Counted from the stretch's first letter, positions 1 through 11,370 are shown. The stretch is 64,000 nt of DNA from Sphagnum compactum (GCA_965153455.1 OZ234499.1:6272515-6336514); one strand, 5' to 3'. A program made the numbers and translations. Notes: a model not told the origin generated them from the sequence alone.

Positions 1-300
1 CCCAAACAAGTTGAGGGAATAGCCAAGATGGTTTGGTGAAGTTCTGCAGTGGGATAATTGAATAAAAGCTAGGGTAGCTACCAACTAAATGGCAATAGGA
101 CACCTTAGTTGTCAATCAATGAGAAGCTTGCATGCACCATATTAAATCAAATTACTTAATATATTGAACATTGTACACACCTTAATTGATCATCACTTAG
201 TATTAAGTAATAAATTAAAAGGCCTATAGTGATAAAATAAGTGACTTAGGACATCATTAACTATTAAATGCACCTTAATTACTTTATTAACTTTCATCCA
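1..300. other. AT-rich intergenic sequence, no gene seen
   Basis: No coding frame, RNA gene or repeat that I can support. The sequence is AT-rich and resembles the rest of the left flank. Confidence 0.5.
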
Positions 301-301
301 T

Positions 302-1200
302 GAAGTACACATTGGCTGAAGTCTAAAACTCACTTTATTTTACCCACCCCCCCCCCCCCCCTTTTTCTTTAGTATTAGAGGGGTCCCCTAAACACATTGG
401 TTGAAGTTTAAACCCATTTCATTTTACCCATCCTTCTCCCTCCCCCCCCCCTTGATGTTAAAAGGGTCCCCTTAACACAAAATTTTATAGGTAAAAATAA
501 TGTAACTTCCATGAGGGTAAGATATATATTGTACTCTAAATACACAAATTTGGACATCCAAATTTATTTTTTCGACATGGACCTTCCCACATGTCCAGAG
601 GAAGTTACAAATGCCATGGGCCACCTACCTAGGGCTCACATGATTTTGCATAGTCCTCACACCTTACAATAAATATAACAAATTTACAAAAGTTAATTAT
701 GTGAATAATTCATAAAGCCTATATAAGAAATGGGTACAAATTTGGATGATTAAAAGATTGGGGCCCACCAAAAATTAACTCGGGGCATATATTGTACTTG
801 ACATTTATCAACAAGGGAATTTTGCCAAGGAATGTAATTGTTCCAACTTCATGGGCCCAAGCATTGAAAGTTTCACATAATTTGTGAATGCAATATCTTG
901 CAAAAACTCAAAACCATTCACTTAATTAAACCCAACTACTTGATTAAAACCAGTTCCACAATTAGGGAATTAGATTAAGATATTCAATATTATAACACCC
1001 ATTTAAGTACACATTTGTTATAAACCCATTTGATTTTACCCCCCCCCCCCCTCCTTAGCATCAGAGGGGTCCTTAAACACAAAATTTTACAAAATAATGC
1101 AACTTCTATGATGGTAAGATATTTATACATTATGCACACGTGGACAAAATAAACATGTTTTTCACATGGACCTTCAAATATTGGGTGGCGCAAAAAAACT
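302..1200 (+). repeat. Three decayed copies of a local repeat with poly-C tracts
   Basis: A block that starts with a short 'agtacacattgg'-like string, continues through 'attttaccc' into a run of 9-14 C and ends near 'gaggggtcc...aacaca' is seen at about 302-400, 398-560 and 1000-1150. The second and third copies extend into a shared 'aaaattttaca..taatgcaacttc' segment and a 'ggtaagatat' motif. The C-tract length differs between copies. No coding capacity is visible, so these look like old local duplications or fragments of one transposon. Confidence 0.55.
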
Positions 1201-2560
1201 TGGGGCACACCATGTAGGTCTAAGTTTCTCAACTAGCAAATTGTGAATGTAGAGTTTTGCAAAAACTCAAAATCACTAAATTGAACCAAACTATAGGTGA
1301 CTAAAACCATGTGTTTTTAGGGGGATAAAATAAAATAAGTCATCACCGTTGGTGCAACAATTTACACTTGTTGAATTGAGTTTCCAAGTACTTTAGAAGC
1401 ATTGAACTTAGGTGCAAATGTTATATTGCACTTGAAACAAAACCTCTACCAACACCAAATAGCTCCTAGAAAGGCAACCCATTGATTAGGGGTTTTGCAA
1501 CTTACAAATCCAAGATCTTTTATGCTTTTACATATATGCATCCCCAATTCCAAGCACCATATATTCACCATTAAATCACAAAAATAAGTAACTCAAAAGC
1601 AATACCAAATAAATGAATTAAATACTCAAGAAATGTTGGAATTGTAGGCTCCAAAAATGATCTCTTGACATACTACTAGTAGGACCCATGATTCAAGTAG
1701 TCCTTCTCATGGTTGTAATTATATAAACAATTTCCAGTAGCTGCAAGAGCATGATTGTTATTATGTCTTAGCAGATCGAATATAGTTTACAAACTAATGA
1801 TATCATTGAAGTACTACTGTTGCATGGCTTCTGTTGGATTGACATATTAAAAATTTAACATCCTCCTAAGATATGTGGATATGGTCAAGAAAAAAAAATG
1901 GCGGGAAGGATCTAGGAATGTAAACTTTTCTTTTCAAGATAAGAACTCACAAGAAAATGCTTGAAGAAGAAGTTTTCCTTGGGAGTTGTAATTGCAATGT
2001 TGACTTGATCTACAAAAATATTAAATGGAAATGAAGCAAGAGTCACACATAATGGTTTTGAAATTTGGTCTCCCGCATTCCTTCATAGAATTAACCACAA
2101 CCCAAGTTATAAATTAGAGATAAATAGTCCTCTAAATGCAAACCAAAAACTTGCAATCTAAGTTTTTTGATAATGTCACTTGGAACATAATGTTCTACTC
2201 ACAAATTATAGGGATCCAAGTACTCCCACATGTTTATTGTAAACACTAGTTGATACTACTACCTATAGGGGACTAAAATGTACTCACAAGAAGAAATCTT
2301 ATCCTTTTCCACCCCCACACATCGCGACTATTGTCCGATTTGATTACATTTCAACTACATATGGCCATTTTAAGTTTACAAATGGCTTATTTCACTAATC
2401 AATGGTCAATATTATTTATAGTTATTACGTTCACTATGTTGTTCATTTATCAATATAATTTGGACCTTATTTAATTATTTAATAATTTCAAATTGTTGAC
2501 GTCAAAATTGAGTTAGTCTTTAATTTTATTTACACAATGCATTATAATGGGTTTATAAAC
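1200..2560. other. Intergenic sequence, no gene seen
   Basis: AT-rich DNA with many stops in all frames. I see no conserved protein, RNA gene or clear repeat here. Confidence 0.5.
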
Positions 2561-3200
2561 TTTTTGAGATTTCTTTAACTATCAACTTTTAACATGTTGA
2601 AACCATTACTTAAGAGTTGCATTTTACACTTACCATAATCTATTAAAACACATGTAACAATTTAAAACCCCACATTTATATTGGAATGAATTCATGATTT
2701 TTTTCACATTTTTTCAATTATCAGAATTGAACCATTCATTTTTAATATATTAAAACCACTACTCACAAATTGTATTTTGCACTTATTATGATATACTCAA
2801 CACATGCAACTCAATATTTTGTAATTGTATTTGAATGATTTAATGTTTTTTTTTCACATTTCTTGAACTATCAACATTTTTACATGAATCGAATCATTCA
2901 TTTTGAACTTATTGAAACCATTATTCAAATGTTGCATATTGCACTTACCAATATATATGGAAACACACATAACAACTTAATGCTTTAAATTTATACTTGA
3001 ATGAGTTAGTGAATATTTTTGCATCTTTTGAACTATCAATATTTACACATGAATTGAATCATTCACTTTGAATGTTGTTAAATCCACTATTCATGAATTG
3101 TCTTTTGCACTCATCAAATTTTTTTTAAATGGATGTATAAAATTTTGGAAAATTCTCACATTTATAATTCAATGGGTTAGTGATTAAGTCAAAATGTTCA
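2560..3200 (+). repeat. Degenerate tandem repeat, about 150-165 bp unit, four copies
   Basis: The series 'aactatcaa...', 'attgaa/ttgaaaccatta', 'ttgcacttac' and 'acacatgcaac' recurs in the same order four times between about 2560 and 3200, each time separated by roughly 150-165 bp. Copies are heavily diverged. The spacing is near a nucleosome repeat, as in satellite-like DNA, but this is a short patch rather than a satellite block. Confidence 0.5.
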
Positions 3201-3790
3201 TGCATGCAAAGTCTAGGATGCATGTAGACCTCTAAATTATATTTTTTTCATATATTAAATTTTCATACATTAATGTAAATTAGAATATATATTTTTCCCT
3301 TGGTTTTTTTTAGGCATCATGGACAAGTTTATTATTATGAATGTTCATGATGCCACACCAAAAAAATCGCAAAGTTATCCCTAATTTTCCCCCATTTTCT
3401 TTTTGGTGCATGAAAAAAAGTCCATGTTAAAAAAAATGGATTAAAATTAAAATTTTATAAGTATTATTATTATGAAAATTTATCAATAGTTTACACTTAT
3501 TATTTTATTTTAAACATAATTTATCAATTTCTATAAGCTTGTTTTGTTATAAGTTTATGCATAAATATTAAGAGATGAATTTTAAAAATTCATTTAAAAA
3601 TAAATAAATAAATGGATTATAAATCTTGTAATAATAATGACATCAATGATTTTTTACTATTTTAATATTTTGAATTTTTAAAACTTTTTCAAGATCATCT
3701 ATAAAAAAATTTAGCCATGCTTTAGTTATAAGCCATATATGGAGGTACAAATTTGTTAAAACATTTTTATATTTAGGCCACAACTCATAT
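3200..3790. other. AT-rich intergenic sequence
   Basis: Very AT-rich with homopolymer runs. No gene is seen. The right part grades into the tandem repeat copy that the Helitron interrupts. Confidence 0.45.
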
Positions 3791-4442
3791 AACCAATTGT
3801 AAATTTATATCATTTAAAAAATAAAACTGTAAAATAAATAAAATCTTTTGTTGATGTTGATGGCCTTTCTTATGTTTGCAAAATGGTAGAAATTCATCAC
3901 AAAAAAAAAGGTTACATCATTAATATTTATTTTAAATTTTCAAAAAAATTGGATAAATTTTATAATAGTATCAAATATTAAACTTAGAATTTTTCAAATT
4001 AATTTGATATTAGAATTGTTTATGTGTTTCATGTTGGAATTATTAGAATTACTTAAAAACATTTATTCATTAGGAGTAAGTTTTTTCCTTTGAAATTTGT
4101 GATTTCAATTTTTTGACAATGTTTCTTGTTGTTTACATTTTTTCTTGAATTTTCAGTTTTTTTCCATTTTTTTCCAAACAAGAATTGCCAAGTTAGGAAA
4201 ATTCAAAACCAAAAAAATATGTTGGTTATAGGGGTAGGTGAGGTAATTCAACTATTTTTTAAAAACAGTTCACCAAATTAAAATTTTTTACTTTAAAAAA
4301 TGAAACAAATGTAAAATATATTCTTACATCATTAATAATAATAATAAGTTATAATTTTTTCTCAAAGTTAGGTTATTAATTATTTGTATTAATGTATGAT
4401 TCATCTTACTAAACAAATATGGTCTTGATATCTTATATATAA
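3790..4442 (+). repeat. Copy A (partial) of the 1.2-kb tandem repeat, cut by the Helitron
   Basis: This stretch matches 12780-13378 in order. Shared landmarks are a 'tttgttg.tgttgatggcc' block, 'tatgtttgcaaaatggt', a 'ttggttacatcattaat'-type block and a 'gttattaat...taatgtatgatt' block. The match stops at 4442, exactly where the Helitron 3' end candidate begins, and the next part of the unit resumes near 12155. The sequence is non-coding. Confidence 0.7.
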
Positions 4443-4562
4443 CTAGTGGGTACCCGTGACGGTCGGACACAATCCGCCCGTGCCTGCAAGACACGACACG
4501 ACACTGGAAAAAAACTGGGAGTCCAAAGGAGACCCCAAAGAACCCCATACTCACAGGAAGAA

Positions 4563-6281
4563 TCACTGCAGCACCTCGCGGTAGACCACATTACTTGTAT
4601 AAACGCTAGCAGGGGCCCCATTCAGAGCCGCCCTGGTGCCACCCCGGACCAGCACCCGGACGCCCCGCCGTGAGCCGCACCGAGAGAAAGCGACATAAAG
4701 CTGCCCGTGGCAAAAAACAGGCTTGGGCAGATACACCCCCACTGTCTGCAGTGTCTGCCCCTGGGCCTTGTTGATAGTCATGGCAAATGCGGGCCGCAAC
4801 GGGAACTGCCGTCGGTGGAGAGTAAAAGGCATCCTCTCCGTGTCAGAGGGAATGATGCTGAGGCGGGGAATGAAAACACGCCTGCCCTTGTCCGGTCCTA
4901 TGGCAATCTCAACATCAATTATGTGCTGCATCAGCTTGACCACAATAAGCCGAGTGCCATTTGCAAGGCCGCCCGGCATATTTCGCAGCAAAATCACCGG
5001 GCAGCCTTCCTGTAGGGTCAAAGTGTGGGGTGGCACCCCTGACATGCTGAGGGAGTTTAGAAACTCGGTGGGGTAAACCCCTCTCTGTTCGCCTTGCACA
5101 ACAGAATCAGCGCTGTGGTACGTGCGGCGCTGTGCTGGTGTGCCGTCAGGTGTGGTGAGGTCAAACCGATTCATGATGGCGGTGTTGACGCTGTCAACGT
5201 CCTCGTTCAAAGGAGTTAAAATGGCCCTTTGGATGATGTGCTCATTGCGTGACTGCGAGTCTGTGAAGCGGCCAAGGTCGCCGTAAACTTCATCCACCAG
5301 GCTATTAATGGTGTCACCCTGGCAGCACATGTCTTCTGGGATCAAAACAGCCTCCTCCCCAACCTTAGGAAAGATTTGCTCTGTGCCCTCCCCAATGCGC
5401 TGCAAGTAGTCTGCCCAAGCTTGCTGTTGCTGGGCATCGGCCACGGCGTTGGTTCCACCCTGTGCCAAAAGCTTCTGAACACGCATGTTTTCATGCAGGT
5501 GACACACTTTAACACGGTGCCAAAGCACTACGGACCTCTTGAAACTGGCATCCACAATCTGGCCTCTCTTGCCCCGGGGAACCACGGGCAATATCTGCCT
5601 AAAATCACCTCCCATGACAACAACCTTGCCCCCAAAAAGCATGTCCTTTAAGGCAAGGTCAATAGCACCCATAACGTGTTGGAGCGTGCGGTTCACAGCC
5701 TCAAACACATGCTTGTGGGCCATGGGTGCCTCATCCCACACAATGAGGCGTGCAGCTCGAATCAAGGCCGCTTGTGGACTGTTCAAGGGAACATAGCAAG
5801 CAGAGGAGTCACAAAGGCCTGCTACGGGAATTTTGAAACGTGAGTGAGCTGTGCAGCCGCCCTCCAAAAGCAGGGCTGCAATGCCAGAAGATGCCATCGA
5901 CAACGCTATGTCACCAGTAGAGCGCACACTGCTGAGTAGGCACCCGTAAAGGAAAGTCTTGCCAGCCCCTCCCAGCCCATCAACAAAAAAGGTTTTGTCC
6001 AGCGGCCTGGGGTCATGGACCGCGTCAATGACATTGTCGTAAATGGAGCGTTGGTGCTGATTTAGCAAAGGCACATCTCGAGCAAGCTTCTGAGCTTGCT
6101 GCGTCACATTGTACCTGGCCCGCTCCTCGGATACAGCGACGTCCCCTGGGGGAGCCAACTGTGCAGGGATAGGCAGCTCAAAATCCTCTAGGGTTTTCCC
6201 CCCTTGGGCCTTCAGCAGTTGCTCCACTTCCTGCAAGCCCTGGTCAAGGATGGCCTGGTCCAGCTGTCGGTTGGCCATTAC
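4563..6281 (-). CDS. Helitron PIF1-like helicase domain (last exon)
   Basis: This is the C-terminal, 572-codon exon of the Helitron protein: a superfamily 1B helicase related to PIF1/RRM3 that unwinds DNA during rolling-circle transposition. Visible motifs include Walker A GGAGKT (about 5955-5980), Walker B-like VWDEAPM, GGDFRQILPV, and the C-terminal INKAQGQT and YVAFSR motifs; all look intact. The exon opens after an acceptor at 6282 (minus-strand 'gtgcag') so that ARQ joins VMANRQLD, the usual start of this domain in Helitrons. It ends in TGA at 4563-4565, shortly before the 3' terminus. The exon is more GC-rich than the AT-rich flanks, as expected for a foreign insert. Long plus-strand frames across it are shadows. 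Confidence 0.9.
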   Translation of the reverse strand, partial: VMANRQLDQAILDQGLQEVEQLLKAQGGKTLEDFELPIPAQLAPPGDVAVSEERARYNVTQQAQKLARDVPLLNQHQRSIYDNVIDAVHDPRPLDKTFFVDGLGGAGKTFLYGCLLSSVRSTGDIALSMASSGIAALLLEGGCTAHSRFKIPVAGLCDSSACYVPLNSPQAALIRAARLIVWDEAPMAHKHVFEAVNRTLQHVMGAIDLALKDMLFGGKVVVMGGDFRQILPVVPRGKRGQIVDASFKRSVVLWHRVKVCHLHENMRVQKLLAQGGTNAVADAQQQQAWADYLQRIGEGTEQIFPKVGEEAVLIPEDMCCQGDTINSLVDEVYGDLGRFTDSQSRNEHIIQRAILTPLNEDVDSVNTAIMNRFDLTTPDGTPAQRRTYHSADSVVQGEQRGVYPTEFLNSLSMSGVPPHTLTLQEGCPVILLRNMPGGLANGTRLIVVKLMQHIIDVEIAIGPDKGRRVFIPRLSIIPSDTERMPFTLHRRQFPLRPAFAMTINKAQGQTLQTVGVYLPKPVFCHGQLYVAFSRCGSRRGVRVLVRGGTRAALNGAPASVYTSNVVYREVLQ

Positions 6282-6492
6282 CTGCACGACGCAACGGGGG
6301 CGGGGGGGGGTTATAATCCAAAAGGGCACATTTATTCATGCTTACAACTGGCAAGGAAATCGACCGTTCAATAGAGAAGTTTCCAGGCAGCAGTTCAAAG
6401 AAGACAACAGAGCACAACTTATACCATCACAACCCAACGAAAGGGAGGCTTGCAATATACACTTCCTTTGGGGAGGCCTTTTCGCCACTCAC

Positions 6493-9400
6493 CTGGCGTG
6501 CTCGGTGCAGGAAATCCTCCGTAAGGGCTCCCTTATGCCTGTCCCACAGTCGCCCAGGATTGGTGACGTTGTTGAAAATCAGCAAGCTGGCAAAAAGTTG
6601 TCGCAAGCTTCTCGGCAGTTGCACGCCAGCAGCTTCTGAAAGGCACTGGTCCCATTCAGCATCATCTTGCAGCAAGCCACGTGCAAGGCATGTAGTTTTA
6701 AAAGTGGGGTGCACAACTGTGGTAGGCGTGTGAGGCCGGTGGGTAGTTCTGAGGTCCTCAAAGCATGTGGCCCCTGCAACGTGGGTAAGCAAAACTCGCA
6801 GATAATAACGCTCGCCCTCTGAGGGTTGCACAAAGTACATGCGCCCCACAGTTCCCAATGTGACATGATTGTTTCGGCCTGCACCCTGCCGGCCCGCTGC
6901 CTTTTTCCGGAGGTGCCACGTTTTTTTGGATTTGCTCCACACAACGATTTCGGGATAATCAGGGTACAGTGTGGTCAGCGCAGCAGGGAGTGGCGGTGCA
7001 GGGTCGTTGCTATTGCGAGCCAAAGTGGCTGAAGTCGCGTATTCAGATTTGGCCTTTCGGTTGAAGTCACACCACCCAGTCAAAGTGGTGGAGTTGTTGC
7101 GCATCATGGCTTCCCTAACCGTGGTCCCCTCAGGAAAGTAAATGGACTACTCATTAGGCAGATGAACAGCCAAGCGATAAACATTGGGGTGCATGCCGTG
7201 CAAGTCGAAGGCAAAAAGCCGATGGCAAGCTTCGCTGGCACTGACATACCGCCCATCGAGGTAATTTTGGACTTCATCCCGGCCGGCAGGCACATTGTTC
7301 CCATCGGCCCCACCTGCAGCCGCCTGAGGTGCTACAGTCGGCAGAGCCCCAGCTTCCGGCTGCACCACTGCCAAAGCACGGTCGTGACCCTTGTAAACAT
7401 ACTTGTAGAGGTATTTCACAGCCGTGATGGAGCTGCAGACCTCAACATTGATGTGGCACTGGTACCGCATGGTCAGGTAGGGGTTGTACGGGACGACCCA
7501 ACGGTTGTCAAAGATAAAGCCCGAGCTGCAAGGGGGAGGGGGCAGCAACAAGAAGTTGTCAGTCATCTGGTTTTAAGCTGCTTTGGTCTCAGACACAAAC
7601 ACTCATGGTCAGGTGCACATGACAGCAACTCAATTTCCAACAGCTGCACTTACGTGGGGTGGGTGAAGGTCCTGCCGTCGTCCCGTCGCCGGTAGGTTGG
7701 GTAGCTGCCGGTGGAGTCCTCAGTTTGGGGCTGGAAAGTCTTGGGATAACCCTTGCTGCAAGCCCCATTCACCATGCAAGCACATGAGGGATGTAAGGCC
7801 CCACAGGGCCCATGCAACATGCGAGATGTCACAATGTTATAAAGCTCGGGGTGGGTGGATTTGTCTAGAAGCTCAGCACACACGATCGGGTCATAATCGC
7901 TGTTGTCACGCGGCTTGTCCTGGCTGCATAGAATGATCAAAATGTGATCGTGCGGCAAGCCCCGCTTCTGCCATTCTACCACATGGATGTCCGCCACCGC
8001 AGTGCCCAAAACACCATTCTGCAAAAGGTCTTTGAGGAGGGCATTGAGCTTCATGTTGAACACCCTGGATGTCAAGTCAGGGCGGCCGCTGGCTTCCTCT
8101 GAAGGCCTCAGTTCATGCAGAATCTCTGGCCAATTTGGGTTGCACGTCATGGTTATGAATAGGTCAGGTTTCCCAAACTTTCTGACCAAGGCCATGGAAT
8201 CCTGGTAGAGCTGGTTCATGTCACGGGGGCTACTAGCAAAAGTGGCTGGAAGGACCACCATGCGCCCAAAGTTGGTGCTGTTAACCCCGTCTTGCTGCAT
8301 GGCATCTACCATTCCTTTATATTGGTCAGCACGCAGGGTGGTCTGGTTGAGGCGCACCCACCGCAGCCGCTGGCCCTCAACCTTGGAGTACTGGTCAACC
8401 ACCCACTCTTGATATAGCCTCTTGCCATAAGTGAACGTGCTGTTGGTGGGAGGGTTGCGATCATGCATGAAGTAAACCGCGTATTCCCTGGCAGTAACCT
8501 TGCGAGCGATGCGCCCTGCGGCAGCTCCTCTACCTCGGCCCCTGCCCCTACCCCTACCCCTACCTCCACCACGCCCGGGGTCCACTGTCGGCTCCGCATC
8601 AGGCTGCTGTGCATCTTTAGATGGCTGTTGTTGCTCGTCCTCAGAGCTTAGCCCATCGACAACCGCAGGGATAGCGCCAGTAATATTTGGGTGCCAATCG
8701 GGCTCTCCGTGTGGGTGGAACAGGACAAAATGCAGAGGGTCGTAAGCACAGTGGGTATCACTAATCCTCCATAACCCCCCGCCCCTAGCCCGCACCCTGA
8801 TGTCTCGTGGATTGCTATCACCATCGCCTGTGAGCACACACAAAAGGGAAGACAAATTAAACACAGTTGGGACAATTGCTTGCATGATGGAAGGAACGTG
8901 CTGTCGAGGAACATAACAATTAAGATGGCCAGCACCATAAAAAATAGCACAAAATGGGGCACCAAAAAGCAGCCATGCAGCCACCCCATTCACTCACTAG
9001 GCATCAGGCCGGCCACCTCGCTGGATGTGGGGGCGTTGTAGCGGCAGCGGTCAACGCTACCATCAACACAGATGACAATCTCATAGTTAGCCAGGTCTTT
9101 AGGGGGCAAATCCATGGCCTGCACAAAGCGCTGAACATAGACATTGCTCCCCAAAAGCATCTGCTGCAGCTCCTGTAAAGTGCGACAGTCCAGGTCTATG
9201 TTGCCTTGACCGAAAGCAGCAAAACGGGCAGCAATCTGAGCATCCGCATTGTCTATGATATACAGCTGGGCAAACTGATGGGCGCTCCCTTGAAGAGGTG
9301 CCAATGGCCCCAACAAATGATGCACAGCGCCCCTTATGGCAATCATACTGACCCCATCTGCGGGTGACTAGATGTTAACGCCAGAGGAGGCCATCTGCAA

Positions 9401-10156
9401 GGAGGAATTGTATTTCCGAATGTGCTTGCGAAAAGATATGGTGGCAGGGGGGAGGCGTGCACCAGGGGCAGGCTCAGAAATGAGCAGGTCCCGCAAGGGT
9501 TGAGGAGGAGGAATGGGGAAGAGGGCCTCACAGCTACAAGATCTGCCTTTAGCACAGCAAAGGTCTGCGTGTCCCCGGGAAGCTTCATCAGCCCAAATCA
9601 TAGCTCGGCAATGCTGGCACTCGGCTGTCCTACCCCCTATGTCAAACACCGGAACACTGGCCTCATCAAATTCTGAAAGGGGGACGCAAGCTATTGTGTG
9701 CAAATCTCGCTGACCCCGCGCCTGCCGGTGCCGCTCGCAGTTGCGGTCCCGCTGCTACCGACGCTGCTGGTCTGTCAGCCGGGCACGGGCCTCTGCGTTC
9801 TGCTCGCGGTGGCGGTCGCGCTGCTGCCCCCGCTCCTGGTCTGGCAGCCGGGCACGGGCCTCTGCGTTCTGCTCGCGGTGCCGCTCGCGCTGCTGCCCCC
9901 GCTCTTGGTCTGCCAACCGGGCACGGGCCTCTGCGTTCTGCTCGCGATGCCACTCGCGCTACTGCCGCCGCTTTTGGTCTGTCAGCCGAGCACGGGCCTC
10001 TGCGTGCAGCTCGCGGTTGCGGTCTCGCTGCTGGTTCCGCTCCTGGTCTGTCAGCCAGGCACGGGCCTCTGCGTGCCGCTCGCGGTTGCGGTCCCGCTGC
10101 TGCTGCCGGGATACACCTGACCTTCCTCCTGATACATTTTCTGGCCTAAGCTGCAT
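6493..10156 (-). pseudogene. Helitron Rep region (exons 1-3), broken by four TAG codons
   Basis: Exons on the minus strand are 10156-8998, 8827-7654 and 7525-6493. Introns at 8997-8828, 7653-7526 and 6492-6282 all start GT and end AG, and with the helicase exon the frame closes (1,695 codons). In order it carries arginine-rich 23-residue repeats, a zinc-binding C-x2-C...CC segment, FRKHIRKYN, the Helitron-like N-terminal domain, an RG-rich low-complexity insert, the Rep HUH-type site RGLPHDHIL (7944-7952) and the two-tyrosine motif YLYKYVYKG (about 7390-7420). The HUH middle position is Asp, which is usually a small or hydrophobic residue. TAG codons at 9959, 9755, 9368 and 7147 interrupt it. 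At each site the family or the neighbouring repeat suggests Gln. Probably inactive. Confidence 0.85.
9741..10115 (-). repeat. 69-bp coding tandem repeat in the Helitron N-terminus
   Basis: Five full units and a partial sixth, each 69 bp (23 residues), encode a charged heptad-like sequence of the type QQRDRNREQNAEARARL followed by TDQER. The units keep the frame and are rich in Arg, Gln and Glu, so an extended helix or nucleic-acid-binding tail is plausible. Two units contain TAG codons (9755, 9959) at positions where the other units have CAG. The repeat is strong at DNA level, which explains the long open frames on both strands here. Confidence 0.85.
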
Positions 10157-10300
10157 AAGTTTACAATTCAGAAAGCATTTAGTTCAGCATAGTAAAAACC
10201 TGATTCAGTTTCCTATCTTAAGGCTTGTATTTTGTACTCATTGGGTTGGTGTGTCGGTGAAAGTTTGCTGTGTAGTAGCCACTTCTTAGGCTGTTTTATT

Positions 10301-10447
10301 GTTGTTGGAACAGCACAAAAAGTAATGATATTGAGCACTGCAGACCATTATAGTATTGGGAAACTTAGACTTTGTTGTTAGAACAGCACAAAAAGTAATG
10401 ATATTAAACACTGCAGACCATTATAGTATTGGAAAACTTAGACTTTG
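10301..10447 (+). repeat. 73-bp direct tandem duplication
   Basis: The segment beginning 'gttgttggaacagcac' at 10301 is repeated from 10374 with only a few differences and ends in 'aacttagactttg'. It lies just upstream of the Helitron reading frame (minus strand) and may belong to its 5' region. No coding role is visible. Confidence 0.8.
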
Positions 10448-11110
10448 AGGGGCTAGTACTTGAACAGAAAAAGATCATAGAAATTTGGCCTGCTTTATTC
10501 AAGTTCCAAGTTCTACCAATGCTCTTATATGCAGATATATTATGCAGAACCTACCTACCTTCACCTCCCTACCTACCTACCCACTTACCTACCTTTGCTC
10601 ATTGTGCCTGCAGCAGACTCCAGAGTCCAATAACCAATAGGCTACTACAACGCAAGAACATGACCTATCTGCACCTGTTCAATGGCACAGGGGTTCCATT
10701 CCAATGTATTTTAATATATTTTACAAAGGGCTTTTTTGGAGAAACATATACAAAAGTTGTTGCCAGATTCATATCATTGGAGCTGAAAAAAAGAAAGCCT
10801 CTGGTTTGCAGATTTACAGTAAGAAGCTTGATTTTTGAACCTCTGAAAACTGACAAATCTTCTCTCTACCATTTTATTTTGAAAATAATAATTAAATAAT
10901 CCCATTATGCGAGAGAAAACTTTTTTTTCACATAATCAATCCATCCAAAACTCTAAGTGGACAAAACTACAAAATCTTTAATATTTCATCCACAAATCAT
11001 TCCTCCTAATTGGACGGAACTACAAATACATGATATCTCATCCTCATAACCACCCATCCAGAACTCTGAGCTCATTGGATGGAACTAAAAACATATAATA
11101 TTTCATCCAC
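10448..11110. other. Inserted or Helitron 5' sequence, no gene seen
   Basis: A 156-codon plus-strand frame at 10429-10899 has no recognisable domain and is probably chance. From about 10980 a loose repeat of 'atatttcatccacataa' and 'ggaactaaa' occurs three times. Confidence 0.4.
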
Positions 11111-11113
11111 ATA

Positions 11114-11370
11114 ATCACAGAACTGTCGGGTTTTCGTGCACAGAACTGTCGGGTTTCACCAAAACCCGGAAAAGAGGAGCCAGGCAGGTTTTTGGGTGGT
11201 TATTTTACTTTTACAATTTGGGATCTGGGTTTCAGGACCTCGACCAGACGGACGGACAGGCGGGTCCCCATCTGGGTTTCAGGACCTCAACGGACGGGAT
11301 CTGGGTTTCAGGACCTCGACCAGACGGACGGACAGGCGGGTCCCGATTTGGGTTTCAGGACCTCGACGGA
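11114..11370 (+). repeat. Direct repeats, including a 76-bp tandem duplication
   Basis: 'cagaactgtcgggtt' is repeated at 11117 and 11140. The block 'ggatctgggtttcaggacc' plus the following 'gaccagacggacggacaggc' starts at 11221 and again at 11297, with a third truncated copy after that. The duplicated block is GC-rich against the flanks and ends where homology to the host tandem repeat has not yet resumed, so it belongs to inserted DNA. Confidence 0.75.

Larger units (their letters stand above)
4443..10160 (-). mobile_element. Autonomous-type Helitron (5' end not determined)
   Basis: The element encodes a Rep/helicase protein on the minus strand, the hallmark of Helitrons, which transpose by rolling-circle replication. 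Read on the minus strand, its candidate 3' end is CACGGGTACCCACTAG followed by T, fitting the Helitron rule of CTRR inserted before a T; a short GGGTACCC palindrome and an imperfect stem (about 4458-4485) lie just upstream. The boundary agrees with the end of homology to the tandem repeat copy at 12780-13378. I could not place the 5' TC end; inserted DNA continues to about 12150 and may include other elements. Four in-frame TAG codons suggest the copy is no longer active. Confidence 0.85.

Noticed and set aside
5376-5796. Plus-strand open frames across the helicase exon
   Set aside because: They lie antisense to a conserved helicase with all motifs and have no domain; they are GC-driven shadows.
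9694-10289. Plus-strand frames of 140-182 codons rich in Arg/Cys/Leu
   Set aside because: They are reverse reads of the 69-bp repeat; periodicity keeps several frames open at once.
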